A stretch of 64,000 bases of DNA from CAVRUD01 sp963724285 (GTDB lineage Bacteria > Chloroflexota > Chloroflexia > Thermomicrobiales > UBA6265), in contig CAVRUD010000020.1 of NCBI GenBank assembly GCA_963724285.1, positions 1 through 64,000 of the forward strand. Reading direction: 5' to 3'. Shown here piece by piece: positions 53,872-64,000 of the stretch. A program made the translations under genes and the position numbers. The notes beneath the pieces were generated by a model that was given only the letters and a program-made list of their open reading frames with translations, was not told the origin of the DNA and searched no databases. Each line of letters opens with the position of its first letter. The stretch's first letter is position 1.

Positions 53872-54282
53872 CTACTCATCGGGCTGGATGGCTTGGTCGC
53901 GGACCGTGCTCGGGCCCGGGGGCTGGTCGACGGGTCCGCTGGCTCCCGACCCCTGGCGGTCGCTCTCTTCGGCGGGCGGGCCGCTGCCTGGGCCCCAGGC
54001 GGCGTCGCTGCGCGGCGTGAAGGCGCCTAGTCGCATCAACGCGGCCTCGCGGCGGTCGAGCGGCAAATCTCCAAGGATGACTTCGGCGAGGTGCTGCGCC
54101 ATCTTCGTATTGACCTGACCGTCTGCCCCGAGGCCGAACTCGCCCTCCAACGCCCGCCGGACCCGTTTCGCGTCCACCGCGAAGGCGGCCGCGATCTGGT
54201 CGAGCGAGAATCGTGCCGCCCCGTCTTCCCCTTCGCCCGCCTCGATGTAGACGGCGTCCTCATCCCTGGTGTGGTCCCGCAT
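53872..54282 (-). CDS. Hypothetical protein with a regulator-like helical segment
   Basis: I chose ATG 54282 (GGAGGAG upstream) rather than the longer frame. The 136 residues start MRDHTRDEDAVYIEAGEGEDG. The core RFSLDQIAAAFAVDAKRVRRALEGEFGLGADGQVNTKMAQHLAEVILGDLPL looks like an HTH-type or DUF2267-like helical domain, and a Pro/Gly-rich tail follows. No named family is assigned. It is probably co-transcribed with the gene at 53432. Confidence 0.6.
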   Translation of the reverse strand: MRDHTRDEDAVYIEAGEGEDGAARFSLDQIAAAFAVDAKRVRRALEGEFGLGADGQVNTKMAQHLAEVILGDLPLDRREAALMRLGAFTPRSDAAWGPGSGPPAEESDRQGSGASGPVDQPPGPSTVRDQAIQPDE

Positions 54283-54606
54283 GGTCTCCTCCGTGGCGCG
54301 CGGCGTCGTCCGCGCCGCCGGACACGCATAACCCGTGCCGGTCATTGCCGGACAGGAGGAATCGCTATGCTCCGGCCGCGTCGATCGCGCCTGGTGGGAA
54401 TCCGGCTATGAAGGACGGCGCCGGGTACGATATCACCCGGCAAGCCTGTACCCTCCCGCGCACGACGGGTGTGTGCCGCAACACTGTCCACGTCTCCTTC
54501 TTCGGCGTCCCGTTCACCTGCTTGAGGGGTACCGCGCCCGCGATCGGGTGCCGTGGGCGCAGGTGCAATCGCAGATGAGGACACCCGGTCCACAGAGGAG
54601 GCCGCC

Positions 54607-55314
54607 ATGGCGCACGTGCCCGTCTTGATCTCCAGCCCCCTGGTCGGCCCGGCCATCTGGTTGCCGGTCGCGGAGACACTCCGGCGACGAGGGGTCGAGA
54701 CGCTCGTCCCGGCACTAACCGACGACGGTGACCGGGGGCTGCCGTTCTGGCGGCAACACGTCGACGCCGTGATGCGGGCGGTGGCCCCGATCTCCCAGTC
54801 GGTGCCCCTCGCCCTGGTCGGGCACAGCGGCGCCGGTCCCCTCCTGCCCGCCATCGGCCAGGGGATCGCGCACCCGGTCGCGGCGTACGTCTTCGTCGAC
54901 GCCGGCATCCCGGCCGGTGGCAAAAGCCGGCTCGAATTGATGGAGGCCGAGGACCCGCCCTTCGCGCGCCACCTCCGGCAGCACCTGACCGCCGGGGGGC
55001 GCTTCTCCGAGTGGACGGAGGATGACCTTGCCCCGATCCTGCCTGCGGCCCAGTTCCGGCGCCAACTGCTCGCCGAGCTGCGGCCTCGTCCCCTGGCGTT
55101 CTTCGTGGAACCGATCCCCGTCTTCGCCGGCTGGCCGGACGCGCCCTGTGGCTACCTGAAGTTCAGCCCGGCCTACGACCTGCCGGCGCGGCGTGCGCGG
55201 GAGGCGGGCTGGCGCTACCGCGAGATCGCCGCCGGCCACTTCCACATGCTTGTCGATCCGCCGGCGGTCGCGGACGCGGTCCTCGACCTGATCGAGCGCC
55301 CGGGGGATCTCTAG
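54607..55314 (+). CDS. Alpha/beta hydrolase
   Basis: ATG 54607 with GAGGAGGCC upstream gives 235 residues. The nucleophile elbow is LALVGHSGAGPLLPAIG (G-H-S-G-A-G). VFVDAGIPAG precedes the lid. The late His is in YREIAAGHFHMLVDPPAVADAVL (A-G-H-F-H). VLISSPLVGPAIWLPVAETLRRRG is the usual first strand and oxyanion loop. An acidic catalytic residue is probably in the PIPVFAGWPDAP segment. The substrate is unknown; esterase and lactonase roles are possible. Confidence 0.8.
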   Translation: MAHVPVLISSPLVGPAIWLPVAETLRRRGVETLVPALTDDGDRGLPFWRQHVDAVMRAVAPISQSVPLALVGHSGAGPLLPAIGQGIAHPVAAYVFVDAGIPAGGKSRLELMEAEDPPFARHLRQHLTAGGRFSEWTEDDLAPILPAAQFRRQLLAELRPRPLAFFVEPIPVFAGWPDAPCGYLKFSPAYDLPARRAREAGWRYREIAAGHFHMLVDPPAVADAVLDLIERPGDL

Positions 55315-55388
55315 GCCCTGTTCGCCATTGTCCTGGCGTTTACGCCTTGCTGGTGGTGTGTCCAGGCTCATGGGCGTGGCATTGTGTT

Positions 55389-55477
55389 GTAGGGGCAGGG
55401 CAAGCCCTGCCCGGCCACGCGGTCGCGAATGTGGGCAGGGCGGTTGGGGAACTGGGCAGGGCAAGCCCTGCCCCTAC
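55389..55477. repeat. GTAGGGGCAGGGC palindrome, copy 3
   Basis: The left end GTAGGGGCAGGGCAAGCCC and right end GGGCAAGCCCTGCCCCTAC enclose GGGCAGGGCGGTTGGGG, nearly the same middle as copy 2. It ends 14 bp before the next gene's start codon. Confidence 0.8.
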
Positions 55478-55491
55478 AAGGTGGCAATTCA

Positions 55492-56184
55492 ATGAAGTCG
55501 ACAATCCCCGTACCTCAATACAACCCGCAAACGACCTCCGCGCGACGCGTCGATACGGCGCATGGTCGGCTCGGCAAGGTCTTGCTCATCGGTGGGGCGT
55601 CGGGCACAGGGAAGACGACGCTCGCGAAGGCGCTCGCGTTGAGATTCGGCGTCGCCTGGGTGCAAGTCGACGACCTACGACTGGCGCTGCAGCGGAGCAA
55701 CGTTCGGATGCCGACCGACCACGGCACCGAGTCCCTCTACTTCTTCGAGCGGACGCCCGACGTCTGGAACCTACCGGCCGAGCGGCTTCGGGATGGCCTC
55801 ATCGCCGTCGGCGAGACGATGACCGAAGCGATCGCGGTCGTCATCGAGAACCATATCGCCCAGGACGATCCCGCGGTGATCGAAGGCGACGGCATCCATC
55901 CAGCGCTCGTCGCGCATCCCAATCTGCGTGGGTACGCGGCCACCGGACTCCTCAGGGCTGCGTTCCTCAGTCCCCAGTCGGAGGACGAGCTTCTCCGCAA
56001 CATGATCGGTCGAGGGCGGGGTGTCGCAGAGCGGCGCACACCCGAACTCACTCGCATCGCGGAGATGAACTGGCTGTATTCGGCATGGCTCGAAGACGAC
56101 GCCCGCCGGCGGGGCGTCCACGTCATGCCGATTACGCCCCGGGACACGCTCGTTGACCGCGCTGCCGAGGTGTGGGACCTCTAG
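55492..56184 (+). CDS. P-loop kinase-like protein
   Basis: ATG 55492, just past a palindrome, gives 230 residues. The Walker A is GKVLLIGGASGTGKTTLAKALALRFG. The acidic VQVDDLRLAL and a later PAVIEGDGIHPALV (Walker-B-like IEGDGIHP) fit 2-phosphoglycerate-kinase- or zeta-toxin-like P-loop kinases. The end (RGVHVMPITPRDTLVDRAAEVWDL) resembles the closing strand and helix of that group. The substrate is uncertain; small-molecule or nucleotide phosphorylation is likely. Confidence 0.75.
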   Translation: MKSTIPVPQYNPQTTSARRVDTAHGRLGKVLLIGGASGTGKTTLAKALALRFGVAWVQVDDLRLALQRSNVRMPTDHGTESLYFFERTPDVWNLPAERLRDGLIAVGETMTEAIAVVIENHIAQDDPAVIEGDGIHPALVAHPNLRGYAATGLLRAAFLSPQSEDELLRNMIGRGRGVAERRTPELTRIAEMNWLYSAWLEDDARRRGVHVMPITPRDTLVDRAAEVWDL

Positions 56185-56473
56185 ACAAGACATGGGACGC
56201 CGCGGGATGTCACGACCGCCTCTGGTCCCTGCCTGGCGGCCCCGACCGCCGGAAGCCGCCAGCCGGTTGCCGAAACTACCGACCCCGTGCGATCCCCGGC
56301 GCAGAAAACCCGTAGTCCTCCTCCGCAATTCCCACCATGCGTCTGACGGTTGCGCGGCACATGATGGGGTCACGCTCCGCACGGATCATGTACTCGCAGG
56401 TCCGACGCATGTCCGCCCTCGGTCGCGGGCGCGGAGCCGCGGCCGCTCGATGTCCCCACGGAGGAGGCTCACC

Positions 56474-57899
56474 ATGGCAACATCGGTCGCTCCGACCGCC
56501 CCGGCCCTTGAGGAAGCCGACGTCCAGAACCTCGCCGCAGCACTACGCGGCGGCCTCGTCCAATCCGGCGATCCGGGCTACGACGAGGCGCGCGCGGTCT
56601 ACAACGCCATGATCGACAAGCGCCCGGCCCTGATCGCCCGCTGCGCCGACGCCGCCGACGTCATCGCCGCCGTCAACTTCGCCCGCGAACACGGCCTGCT
56701 CCTCGCCGTCCGCGGCGGCGGCCACAACGGCGCCGGCCTCGGCACCTGCGACGACGGGCTCGTCATCGACCTCTCGCCGATGAAGGGCGTCCGGGTCGAT
56801 CCGGCCGCCCGGACCGCGCGCGTCGGCGGCGGCTGCACCTGGGGCGACGTCGACCACGCCACCCACGCCTTCGGCCTCGCCACGCCCAGCGGCATCATCT
56901 CCACCACCGGCGTCGGCGGGCTCACGCTCGGCGGCGGCCTCGGCCACCTGACCCGCAAGTGCGGCCTGGCCATCGACAACCTGCTCGAGGCCGACGTCGT
57001 GCTGGCCGACGGGCGGTTCGTGACGGCCAGCGCGGACGAGCACCCGGACCTGTTCTGGGCGATGCGCGGCGGCGGCGGCAACTTCGGCGTCGTCACCTCG
57101 TTCCTCTTCCGGCTCCACCCGATCGACACCGTCTACGCCGGGCCGATGCTCTGGCCGATGGAGCGCGCCGCCGAGGTCCTGCGCTGGTACCGGGACTTCC
57201 TCCCGGCGGCGCCGGACGAGCTCAACGGCTTCTTCGCCTTCCTGACCGTGCCGCCCGGCGGCGCCCTTCCCGGAGGACCTGCACGGGCAGAAGATGTGCG
57301 GCATCGTCTGGTGCTACACCGGCCCGCTGGACCAGGCCGAGGCGGTCTTCGCGCCGATCCGGCAGCAGTTCGGCCCGCCGCTCCTGGACTGGGTCGGCCC
57401 GATGCCGCACCCGGCGCTGCAGGGCATGTTCGACGGGCTCTACCCGCCGGGCGATCAGTGGTACTGGAAGGCGGACTTCGTCAACGAGCTCTCCGACGAG
57501 GCGATCGCGCGCCACGTCGAGTTCGGCGCGACGCTGCCGACCTGGAAGTCGACGATGCACCTCTATCCGATCGACGGCGCGGCGGGCCGGGTCGCCCCGG
57601 ACGCGACCGCCTGGAACTACCGGGACGCCAAGTGGGGCGAGGTGATCGTCGGCGTCAGCCCCGACCCCGCCGACAACCCCGGCGATGATCGCCTGGACGC
57701 GGGCCTACTGGGAGGCGATGCACCCGTACTCGGCCGGCGGCGCCTACGTCAACATGATGATGGACGCGCGACGAGGGGCAGGACCGGGTCCGGGCCGCCT
57801 ACGGCGCCAACTACGACCGGCTGGCCGCGATCAAGGCCACGTACGACCCGCACCAACCTCTTCCGCGTCAACCAGAACATCGCCCCGCAGGGCGGGTAG
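56474..57899 (+). pseudogene. FAD-linked (BBE-type) oxidoreductase, multiply frameshifted
   Basis: ATG 56474 with GGAGGAGG upstream opens a long frame with ALIARCADAADVIAAVNFAREHGLLLAVRGGGHNGAGL; the His would bind FAD covalently. GGCTWGDVDHATHAFGLATPSGIISTTGVGGLTLGGGLG follows. The frame breaks near 57265 and resumes with EDLHGQKMCGIVWCYTGPLDQAEAVF. It breaks again near 57683, 57765 and 57850 before the usual NLFRVNQNIAP end at 57899. Homologues oxidise sugars, nicotine-like compounds or alkaloids. As read it is not translatable, although each segment is well conserved. Confidence 0.8.
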
Positions 57900-58355
57900 T
57901 TCCCGCCAAACGAACGGCCGAACCCGGTACCCGGGCACAATTGGTTGCGTTGCTACCGCAGGGCAACCATGCCTACGAGCGGCTTCTGCCGGAGACTGTG
58001 TTCGTAGTGGTGACTCTACGAACGCACGGGAAAAGGAACGAACCGCGGTTCTGGGGCGATGCCTTGCATGCATCGCCCCTACGCCGTGTGACCGGGTGGC
58101 CGATCACGGCTGACGGACGACTGGTGATCCGGTAGATCTCGTCTCTTTGGTTTGGGCAGCGGCTTTGTCGAGGCAGGGCTTGCTCTGCCCGGCTTCGAAT
58201 CCGCGACGCGGGCAGGGCAAGCAGCCGGCGGAACGCGAATGGATCCGAAACCCGGTAGGATGCCGCCTGCGACCGCGGCGTGATCAGCGCACCGCGTTGG
58301 CGCGACCGCACGCGAACCATGCCGATCACGAAGCCTGTCAGAGGACGCCTCAACC
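57900..58355. other. Intergenic stretch with a degraded GGGGCAGGGC palindrome
   Basis: 58168-58222 keeps GAGGCAGGGCTTGCTCTGCCC and GGGCAGGGCAAGCAG from the 16221-type repeat. No gene is supported; short frames have no ribosome site. Confidence 0.55.
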
Positions 58356-60280
<1,925 letters not shown>

Positions 60281-60291
<11 letters not shown>

Positions 60292-60808
60292 CGTGCCATG
60301 TCTGCATTTCGACAGGCCCTGTCCCGGGGTGCCGGGGCCGAGTCGCTGTTGGCCCGGAATCAACGTGGTCCTCGGACCCGGAAGGGCTTCGCACCAGCAG
60401 GTCGAGGGTAATCGGGACGTTGACGAGGCGGGAGACGAGGCAGCCGGCCTTGGCCTGCTTGGCCGCTTCGTGCACGGCGGCGGTGGAAACGCCGGGGACC
60501 TCGGTGGCGACGCGGAGGTGGATGCCCGTGACGGTCCATCCCGGGCCATCGCGCTCGACGGTCACCTCGGCTTCGGTCTCGATCCGCTCCGGAGGGATAC
60601 CGGCGTTGCCGAGGAGGTAGGTCAGGGTCATCGCGTAGCAGCTTGCGTGGGCGGCGGCGATCAACTCCTCCGCGTTCGTCCCCACCTCGGTGCCGAAGCG
60701 GGTCGAGAAGGAGATCGGCGTCTCGGCCAGGACGCGGCTCTGGGTGGTGAGCTGGCCCGACCCCGCCGGGAGGGTGCCGGCCCAGGTTGCGGTCGCGGTG
60801 CGTTTCAT
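60281..60808 (-). CDS. OsmC/Ohr-type peroxiredoxin-like protein
   Basis: ATG 60808 gives 175 residues. KRTATATWAGTLPAGSGQLTTQSRVL is the usual first strand set. NAEELIAAAHASCYAMTLTYLLG contains the first catalytic Cys (H-A-S-C-Y-A-M), and AKAGCLVSRLVNVPITLDL the second. It would reduce organic peroxides. The family normally ends near VPITLD; the extra 35 residues look like read-through past the original stop, and the gene overlaps the 3' end of the GH127 gene on the other strand. Confidence 0.85.
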
Positions 60809-60898
60809 CGTTCCTCCGTGATGTGGTTGGGGCATCGCCGGGCCGGCGATGCCCGCCTAGTCGCCGAGAGCTCCGTGCGAACAGGTTGACCGCGTCTC

Positions 60899-61110
60899 CC
60901 CGTCGCCCGGTGGATATGGTGAACGCCGTGCAGGCGTCGCCCGGGGCTCAAGACCCCGGGCTACATCCACACACCCGGCTGAAGCCGGCTGCCGCCCGTC
61001 TCGAGCGGCGCAGAGAACCGAACACGGTCCCGGCGTTTTAGCCCCCTTCAGGGGGGTTATCGGGGTCGCTAGCAGAGCCCGGGGTCTTCAGCCCCGGGCG
61101 AAGCCAGGAC
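60899..61110. repeat. Palindromic repeat with CCCGGGGCT/AGCCCCGGG ends
   Basis: It includes GCCCGGGGCTCAAGACCCC, ACCCGGCTGAAGCCGGCT, AGCCCCCTTCAGGGGGGTTAT and GGGGTCTTCAGCCCCGGGCG. The last two also occur at about 24200-24240. It fills the gap 60809-61167, where no gene is seen. Confidence 0.7.
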
Positions 61111-61167
61111 GAAGAATCGAGGCGCCATGACCCGGGGAGCGGATGGCAACCGTTCGCTCAGCATGCC

Positions 61168-61530
61168 TCAGACGCCCTTGACGTAGCCGCGGGCTTCGAC
61201 GATCTGGCCGTCGCGGACCCGCATCAGGTTGACACCGCGGACGGACTGCTCCGCGCCCTCGCCCCAGCGGAAACGCCAGAAGATGACGGCCCGTTCGCCG
61301 TAGACCTCGACGCCTTCGACCTCGAAGGAGGTGTCCTGACTGGCCGCGAGGGGCTGCCAGACGTCCAGGCAGGCGGCGCGGCCGGCGTGACGGGAACCGT
61401 TCGGGGCGGGGGTCGTGTTCTCGATCACGCACGTCTCCGCCACCAGCGGCGACAGCGCCGCTGGATCGTGCTGGAGGAAAGCGTCGTTGAAGCGGCGTAT
61501 CACCACGGCGGTGTCCAGGGGTTCTATCAT
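61168..61530 (-). CDS. SnoaL-like/NTF2-fold protein
   Basis: ATG 61530 with GGAGAAACCGG upstream gives 120 residues. The start MIEPLDTAVVIRRFNDAFLQHDPAALSPLVAETCVIENTTPAP and the end EGAEQSVRGVNLMRVRDGQIVEARGYVK are the classic SnoaL_2/NTF2 pattern: a helix with R-F-x-x-A-F, an acidic turn, and the closing strands with V-x-D-G-x-I-x-E. Such proteins act as cyclases or isomerases, or as stress-induced proteins. It is divergent from the AraC gene 148 bp away. Confidence 0.8.
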   Translation of the reverse strand: MIEPLDTAVVIRRFNDAFLQHDPAALSPLVAETCVIENTTPAPNGSRHAGRAACLDVWQPLAASQDTSFEVEGVEVYGERAVIFWRFRWGEGAEQSVRGVNLMRVRDGQIVEARGYVKGV

Positions 61531-61678
61531 CGTGGCCGGTTTCTCCTCTCGGTCTAGCGGACGATTGGCTGGAGGCCGGCCGGCGCTGCGGACGGCGCCT
61601 CCTGATCGATAGTCTGCCGACCCGGCGGATCGCCGGCTTGACTCAGCGGCCGGAAGACTTTGCAGCAATCGAGGACCG

Positions 61679-62671
61679 ATGGACCCACTCTCGACGGCCC
61701 TCCGCGGCGTACGCGTGACCGGTGCCCTGCTCTTCAACGCCGAATTCAGCGCACCCTGGGGCTACGCCGCGTCACTGCCGCGCGGCGCGGCCTCGCTCCT
61801 GGCGCCGGGCACGGACCATCTGGTCTTCTTCCACCTGGTGACGGACGGGGAGGTCAACATTCGGGTCGCAGGACTGGCAGGGCAGGCCGGGCAGGAATCG
61901 GCCCGGCTCGGTCCCGGGGAGATCGCCGTGGTGCCGCGCGGCGACGCGCACGAACTGTGGAACGGCCCGATCCTGCGGTTGGAGGACGGCGCCAAGCTCT
62001 TGCCCAAGATCCTCAGTGGCTCGCTCGACGTGGAGCGGGGCGGCGGCGGCGGGGCCGTGACCCGGATGATCTGCGGCTACTTCGGGTGCGACCGCGACGC
62101 GGAGCGCCTCTTCCTGGCCGGGCTGCCGCCGCTCTTCACGGTGAACGTCGGCGCGGACCCGGCCGGACGCTGGCTGGAGAGCTCGATCCGGCACGCGGTC
62201 GACGAGATCGCGGCCGGGCGGGCGGGCCGCTCCGCCGTGCTCGACCGGCTGACCGAAGCCCTCTTCCTCGAAACCTTCTGCCGGTATGTGGATCGGCTGC
62301 CGGCGGAGCAGGCCGGCTGGCTGGCCGCCGCCCGCGACCCGGCCGTCGGCGCGGCCCTCGCCGCCATCCATCGCGACCCCGCCCGCCCCTGGACGCTGGA
62401 CGAATTGGCGCGGGAGGCCGGGACCTCGCGCACGGTGCTGGTCGAGCGGTTCGCCCACTACCTGGGGGAGTCGCCGCAAACCTACCTCGCCCGCTGGCGA
62501 TTGCAGCACGCCGCCCGCCTGCTGGAGACGACGGATCGCACCGTCCTCGACGTCGCCCTGGAGGCGGGATATGCCTCGGAGGCGGCCTTCAACCGCGCCT
62601 TCAAGCGCCGCTTTGACCTGCCACCGGCCCGCTTTCGCCGCCGTCACCGCGAGGGGAGCCTCGCGGCCTAA
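61679..62671 (+). CDS. AraC-family regulator with cupin-like N-terminus
   Basis: ATG 61679 gives 330 residues. The N-terminal region (about 10-110) has a cupin-type pattern with HLVFFHLVTDGEVNIRV, LGPGEIAVVPRGDAHELWNG. The C-terminal AraC domain (about 225-325) has RPWTLDELAREAGTSRTVLVERFAHYLGESPQTYLARWRLQHAARLL and VALEAGYASEAAFNRAFKRRFDLPPARFRR, both HTH motifs complete. The stop TAA lies exactly at the border of a 457-bp TIR-bounded element, so its last codons may have been changed by that insertion. It may regulate the divergent SnoaL-like gene. Confidence 0.88.
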   Translation: MDPLSTALRGVRVTGALLFNAEFSAPWGYAASLPRGAASLLAPGTDHLVFFHLVTDGEVNIRVAGLAGQAGQESARLGPGEIAVVPRGDAHELWNGPILRLEDGAKLLPKILSGSLDVERGGGGGAVTRMICGYFGCDRDAERLFLAGLPPLFTVNVGADPAGRWLESSIRHAVDEIAAGRAGRSAVLDRLTEALFLETFCRYVDRLPAEQAGWLAAARDPAVGAALAAIHRDPARPWTLDELAREAGTSRTVLVERFAHYLGESPQTYLARWRLQHAARLLETTDRTVLDVALEAGYASEAAFNRAFKRRFDLPPARFRRRHREGSLAA

Positions 62672-63127
62672 AGCCTGTTATGGACTTGGTACGCTTTCGG
62701 CGTGGAAACGCTAACCCGCAAGCGGGACCGGGTCCATTGCCCCGCTAGAGCTGGAGCTGGTCCCCACTCGCGAGCAAGTCCGGCGGTCCGGCGAGGAGCG
62801 GTCCAACCTTGGGGGCGTTCCGCTTCATGACCTGCCCCTCCGTATGGGCCCGCTGCGCCTCGCGGTCCGTGTAGTGCTCGACGGCGTAGAAGCGGTTTTC
62901 GTCCTGATCGTCTTGGATGAAGGAGAACGCGAGGGTGCCCGGCTCTTCCCGGACGGATTCCTCGGCGTGCGCCTTGGACTCCCGGAGCAATGCTTCGCGC
63001 CGCTCCGGTATGGCCTCGAATCGGTAGACTCGCCAGTACATCGCCCACTCCTCCTCGGTCACGTCGGTCGGGTACGACTCGGGGGTTGCGTTTCCACGCC
63101 ACAAGCGTACCAAGTCCATAACAGGCT
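62671..63127. mobile_element. 457-bp TIR-bounded MITE-like element carrying the ABM-domain coding region
   Basis: The left terminus AAGCCTGTTATGGACTTGG and the right terminus, reading inward AGCCTGTTATGGACTTGG, are inverted copies; similarity continues for about 45 bp to GGCGTGGAAACGC. A CTA triplet lies at each border (62668-62670 and 63128-63130), a possible 3-bp target duplication. No transposase is present. The ends look like those of IS5-type elements, which is an inference. Confidence 0.7.
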
Positions 63128-63248
63128 CTAGCCGGCACCCGGGCCAGCGCCAACCGCCGTGGAGATGGCGATCGATGATCCGGGTCAGGAGCCGGACGAG
63201 TTCCTCCCGCTCCATGAAGAGAGACGAGCAAACCGTTGACACGTCCAA
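62745..63248 (-). CDS. Antibiotic-biosynthesis-monooxygenase (ABM) domain protein, chimeric N-terminus
   Basis: The frame opens at GTG or ATG near 63248 and runs 167 residues. The C-terminal 95 residues are a complete ABM domain: YWRVYRFEAIPERREALLRESKAHAEESVREEPGTLAFSFIQDDQDENRFYAVEHYTDREAQRAHTEGQV, with the motif E-E-P-G-T-L x F. The first 45 residues (MEREELVRLLTRIIDRHLHGGW) lie outside the TIR element and resemble the start of another protein. The fusion point VMDLVRLWRGN is the TIR itself, so a start at ATG 63119 may be the real one. It probably acts as a small heme- or quinone-linked monooxygenase. Confidence 0.7.
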   Translation of the reverse strand: MDVSTVCSSLFMEREELVRLLTRIIDRHLHGGWRWPGCRLEPVMDLVRLWRGNATPESYPTDVTEEEWAMYWRVYRFEAIPERREALLRESKAHAEESVREEPGTLAFSFIQDDQDENRFYAVEHYTDREAQRAHTEGQVMKRNAPKVGPLLAGPPDLLASGDQLQL

Positions 63249-63262
63249 CGATCGGGTGTATT

Positions 63263-63292
63263 GTTGGTATTACCAACGTTGGTATTGCCAAC
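63263..63292. promoter_or_regulatory. Tandem 15-bp palindromic operator
   Basis: GTTGGTATTACCAAC (63263-63277) is followed directly by GTTGGTATTGCCAAC (63278-63292). Each is an inverted repeat. It lies between the divergent ABM gene (63248 start) and the DUF1330 gene (63351), and could control both. Confidence 0.65.
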
Positions 63293-63350
63293 GATTGAGG
63301 TGAAGTCAACCGCTTTTTCGCCTTTGCCGTCCTCTCAGGAGACCGTAGCC

Positions 63351-63659
63351 ATGGCAGCCTATCTCGTCGTCGATACCGACTGGCAGGACACCGACCCAGA
63401 GACGCGGGCGGCCTTCGGGCGCGCGGCGCAGCCGGTTATCAAACAATACGGCGGCACGTTCCTGACACCGCCGGGCACCCTCTCCTACGAACCGCTGGAG
63501 GGCGACTGGGCTCCCAAGATCCTCACGATCGTGGAGTTCCCCGACGCGGCGAGGGCCCGGCAGATGTGGGCCTCCCCGGAATTCCGGGCGGCGGTCGCCA
63601 TTCGCCGGGCCACCAACGCCGTCTTCAAGATCGTCCTGGTCGATGGCGACCCGGCCTGA
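63351..63659 (+). CDS. DUF1330 family protein
   Basis: ATG 63351 with CAGGAGA upstream gives 102 residues. MAAYLVVDTDWQDTDPETRAAFGRAAQPVIKQYGGTFLTPPGTLSYEPLEGDWAPKILTIVEFPDAARARQMWASPEF is a full DUF1330 domain, an alpha-beta barrel with the typical Y-G-G-x-F and L-x-I-V-E-F-P. The function of DUF1330 proteins is unknown. It is next to the ABM gene across a tandem operator, so both small barrel proteins may respond to the same signal. Confidence 0.85.
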   Translation: MAAYLVVDTDWQDTDPETRAAFGRAAQPVIKQYGGTFLTPPGTLSYEPLEGDWAPKILTIVEFPDAARARQMWASPEFRAAVAIRRATNAVFKIVLVDGDPA

Positions 63660-63694
63660 CAGACAGACGCCGGACGGCAGGACGAACGGATCCC

Positions 63695-63775
63695 ACGGAG
63701 GAGCTGCGCCTGATCCCCTACGGGGCAACCAATCTCCGTGTCGCGGAGTTCCCGACCCTTCCGATCGCCGGATGA
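63695..63775 (+). pseudogene. C-terminal remnant of a second GH127-type gene
   Basis: The 26 codons TEELRLIPYGATNLRVAEFPTLPIAG match the last 26 residues of the GH127 pseudogene (AEELHLIPYGATNLRVAEFPTLPVTG) at 23 of 27 codon positions counting the stop. The DNA is about 84% identical, with most changes silent. There is no upstream coding part; the DUF1330 gene precedes it. Confidence 0.7.
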
Positions 63776-63815
63776 GGCGCGAGGTCCCGATCATCCCTGG
63801 TCCTGTGAGGAATCT

Positions 63816-64000
63816 TCACGGCCAGACATCCCTCGCTCGAATGGTCGCCACGAATCGAGGTACATGGAGTTCGAGCGCGTCAAGAACATCATCCAGCGTC
63901 AGGGGAGGATCAACCAACGCTGCAGCCTGCTCACCCAGGACGCGCACCATCGTGGCCGGATCGGCGTCGAATAGCGCCTGAAGAAACTCGTCTGGCAACC
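63816..64000 (-). CDS. Hypothetical protein, 5'-truncated at the window edge
   Basis: The frame is open to the end of the window. About 60 C-terminal residues are seen: LPDEFLQALFDADPATMVRVLGEQAAALVDPPLTLDDVLDALELHVPRFVATIRARDVWP, ending at the stop on the left. It is mostly helical and acidic, and ends with a V-P-R-F-V-A pattern. No family is recognised from this part. Confidence 0.4.
   Translation of the reverse strand, partial: LPDEFLQALFDADPATMVRVLGEQAAALVDPPLTLDDVLDALELHVPRFVATIRARDVWP

Overview
The window is a GC-rich bacterial chromosome segment with short intergenic gaps. It carries no tRNA, rRNA or CRISPR array that I could find. The gene content fits an aerobic member of the Chloroflexota, possibly class Thermomicrobia: an LCP-family envelope protein, F420-type PPOX and luciferase-like oxidoreductases, many Tat-type secreted proteins with Thr/Pro or Asp-rich linkers, and dense palindromic repeats. 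That placement is an inference from gene style. Two exact ParB-binding (parS) sequences flank ndk near 28.5-29.2 kb, which suggests the segment lies in the origin-proximal part of the chromosome.

Layout. 0-5.4 kb holds a truncated beta-propeller gene, a CobW-type GTPase and a GH116 glucosidase, the last two broken by many frameshifts. 5.7-15.4 kb is a minus-strand phage structural module: terminase, capsid, portal, connector, minor head, XRE regulator and a tail-like protein. It has no integrase, replication or lysis gene, and a SOS-box-like site lies upstream. 15.7-23.4 kb has a GNAT, two paralogous secreted DUF4352-like proteins, an LCP protein and dcd. 24.4-32.3 kb has a formyltransferase-family protein, a methyltransferase, secreted proteins, ndk, membrane proteins and an arginase-family enzyme. 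32.7-36.9 kb is one large membrane-anchored protein with a Thr/Pro stalk and a degenerate nuclease-like domain, split by one frameshift in its repeats. 37.6-41.5 kb has a MidA-type methyltransferase, a HAD phosphatase and a lone nuoB. 41.9-46.3 kb is a TetR-controlled redox operon. 46.8-49.3 kb is a LuxR-type ATPase regulator carrying two palindromic insertions. 49.5-52.4 kb is a secretion cluster: Tat-type protein, duplicated small secreted proteins, a signal peptidase and a Cys-rich protein. 52.7-64 kb mixes intact small genes (alpha/beta hydrolase, P-loop kinase, OsmC, SnoaL-like, AraC, DUF1330) with broken ones (beta-lactamase fold, FAD oxidoreductase, GH127).

The most striking property is the number and variety of palindromic repeats. 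At least six sequence families sit between genes, at stop codons and inside open reading frames. One is a 23-bp-period array of mini-hairpins whose stems change in a compensatory way. Seven such insertions punctuate the phage module alone. Broken genes cluster at the two ends of the window while the phage module and the redox operon are intact, so either gene decay or local consensus errors could be responsible.
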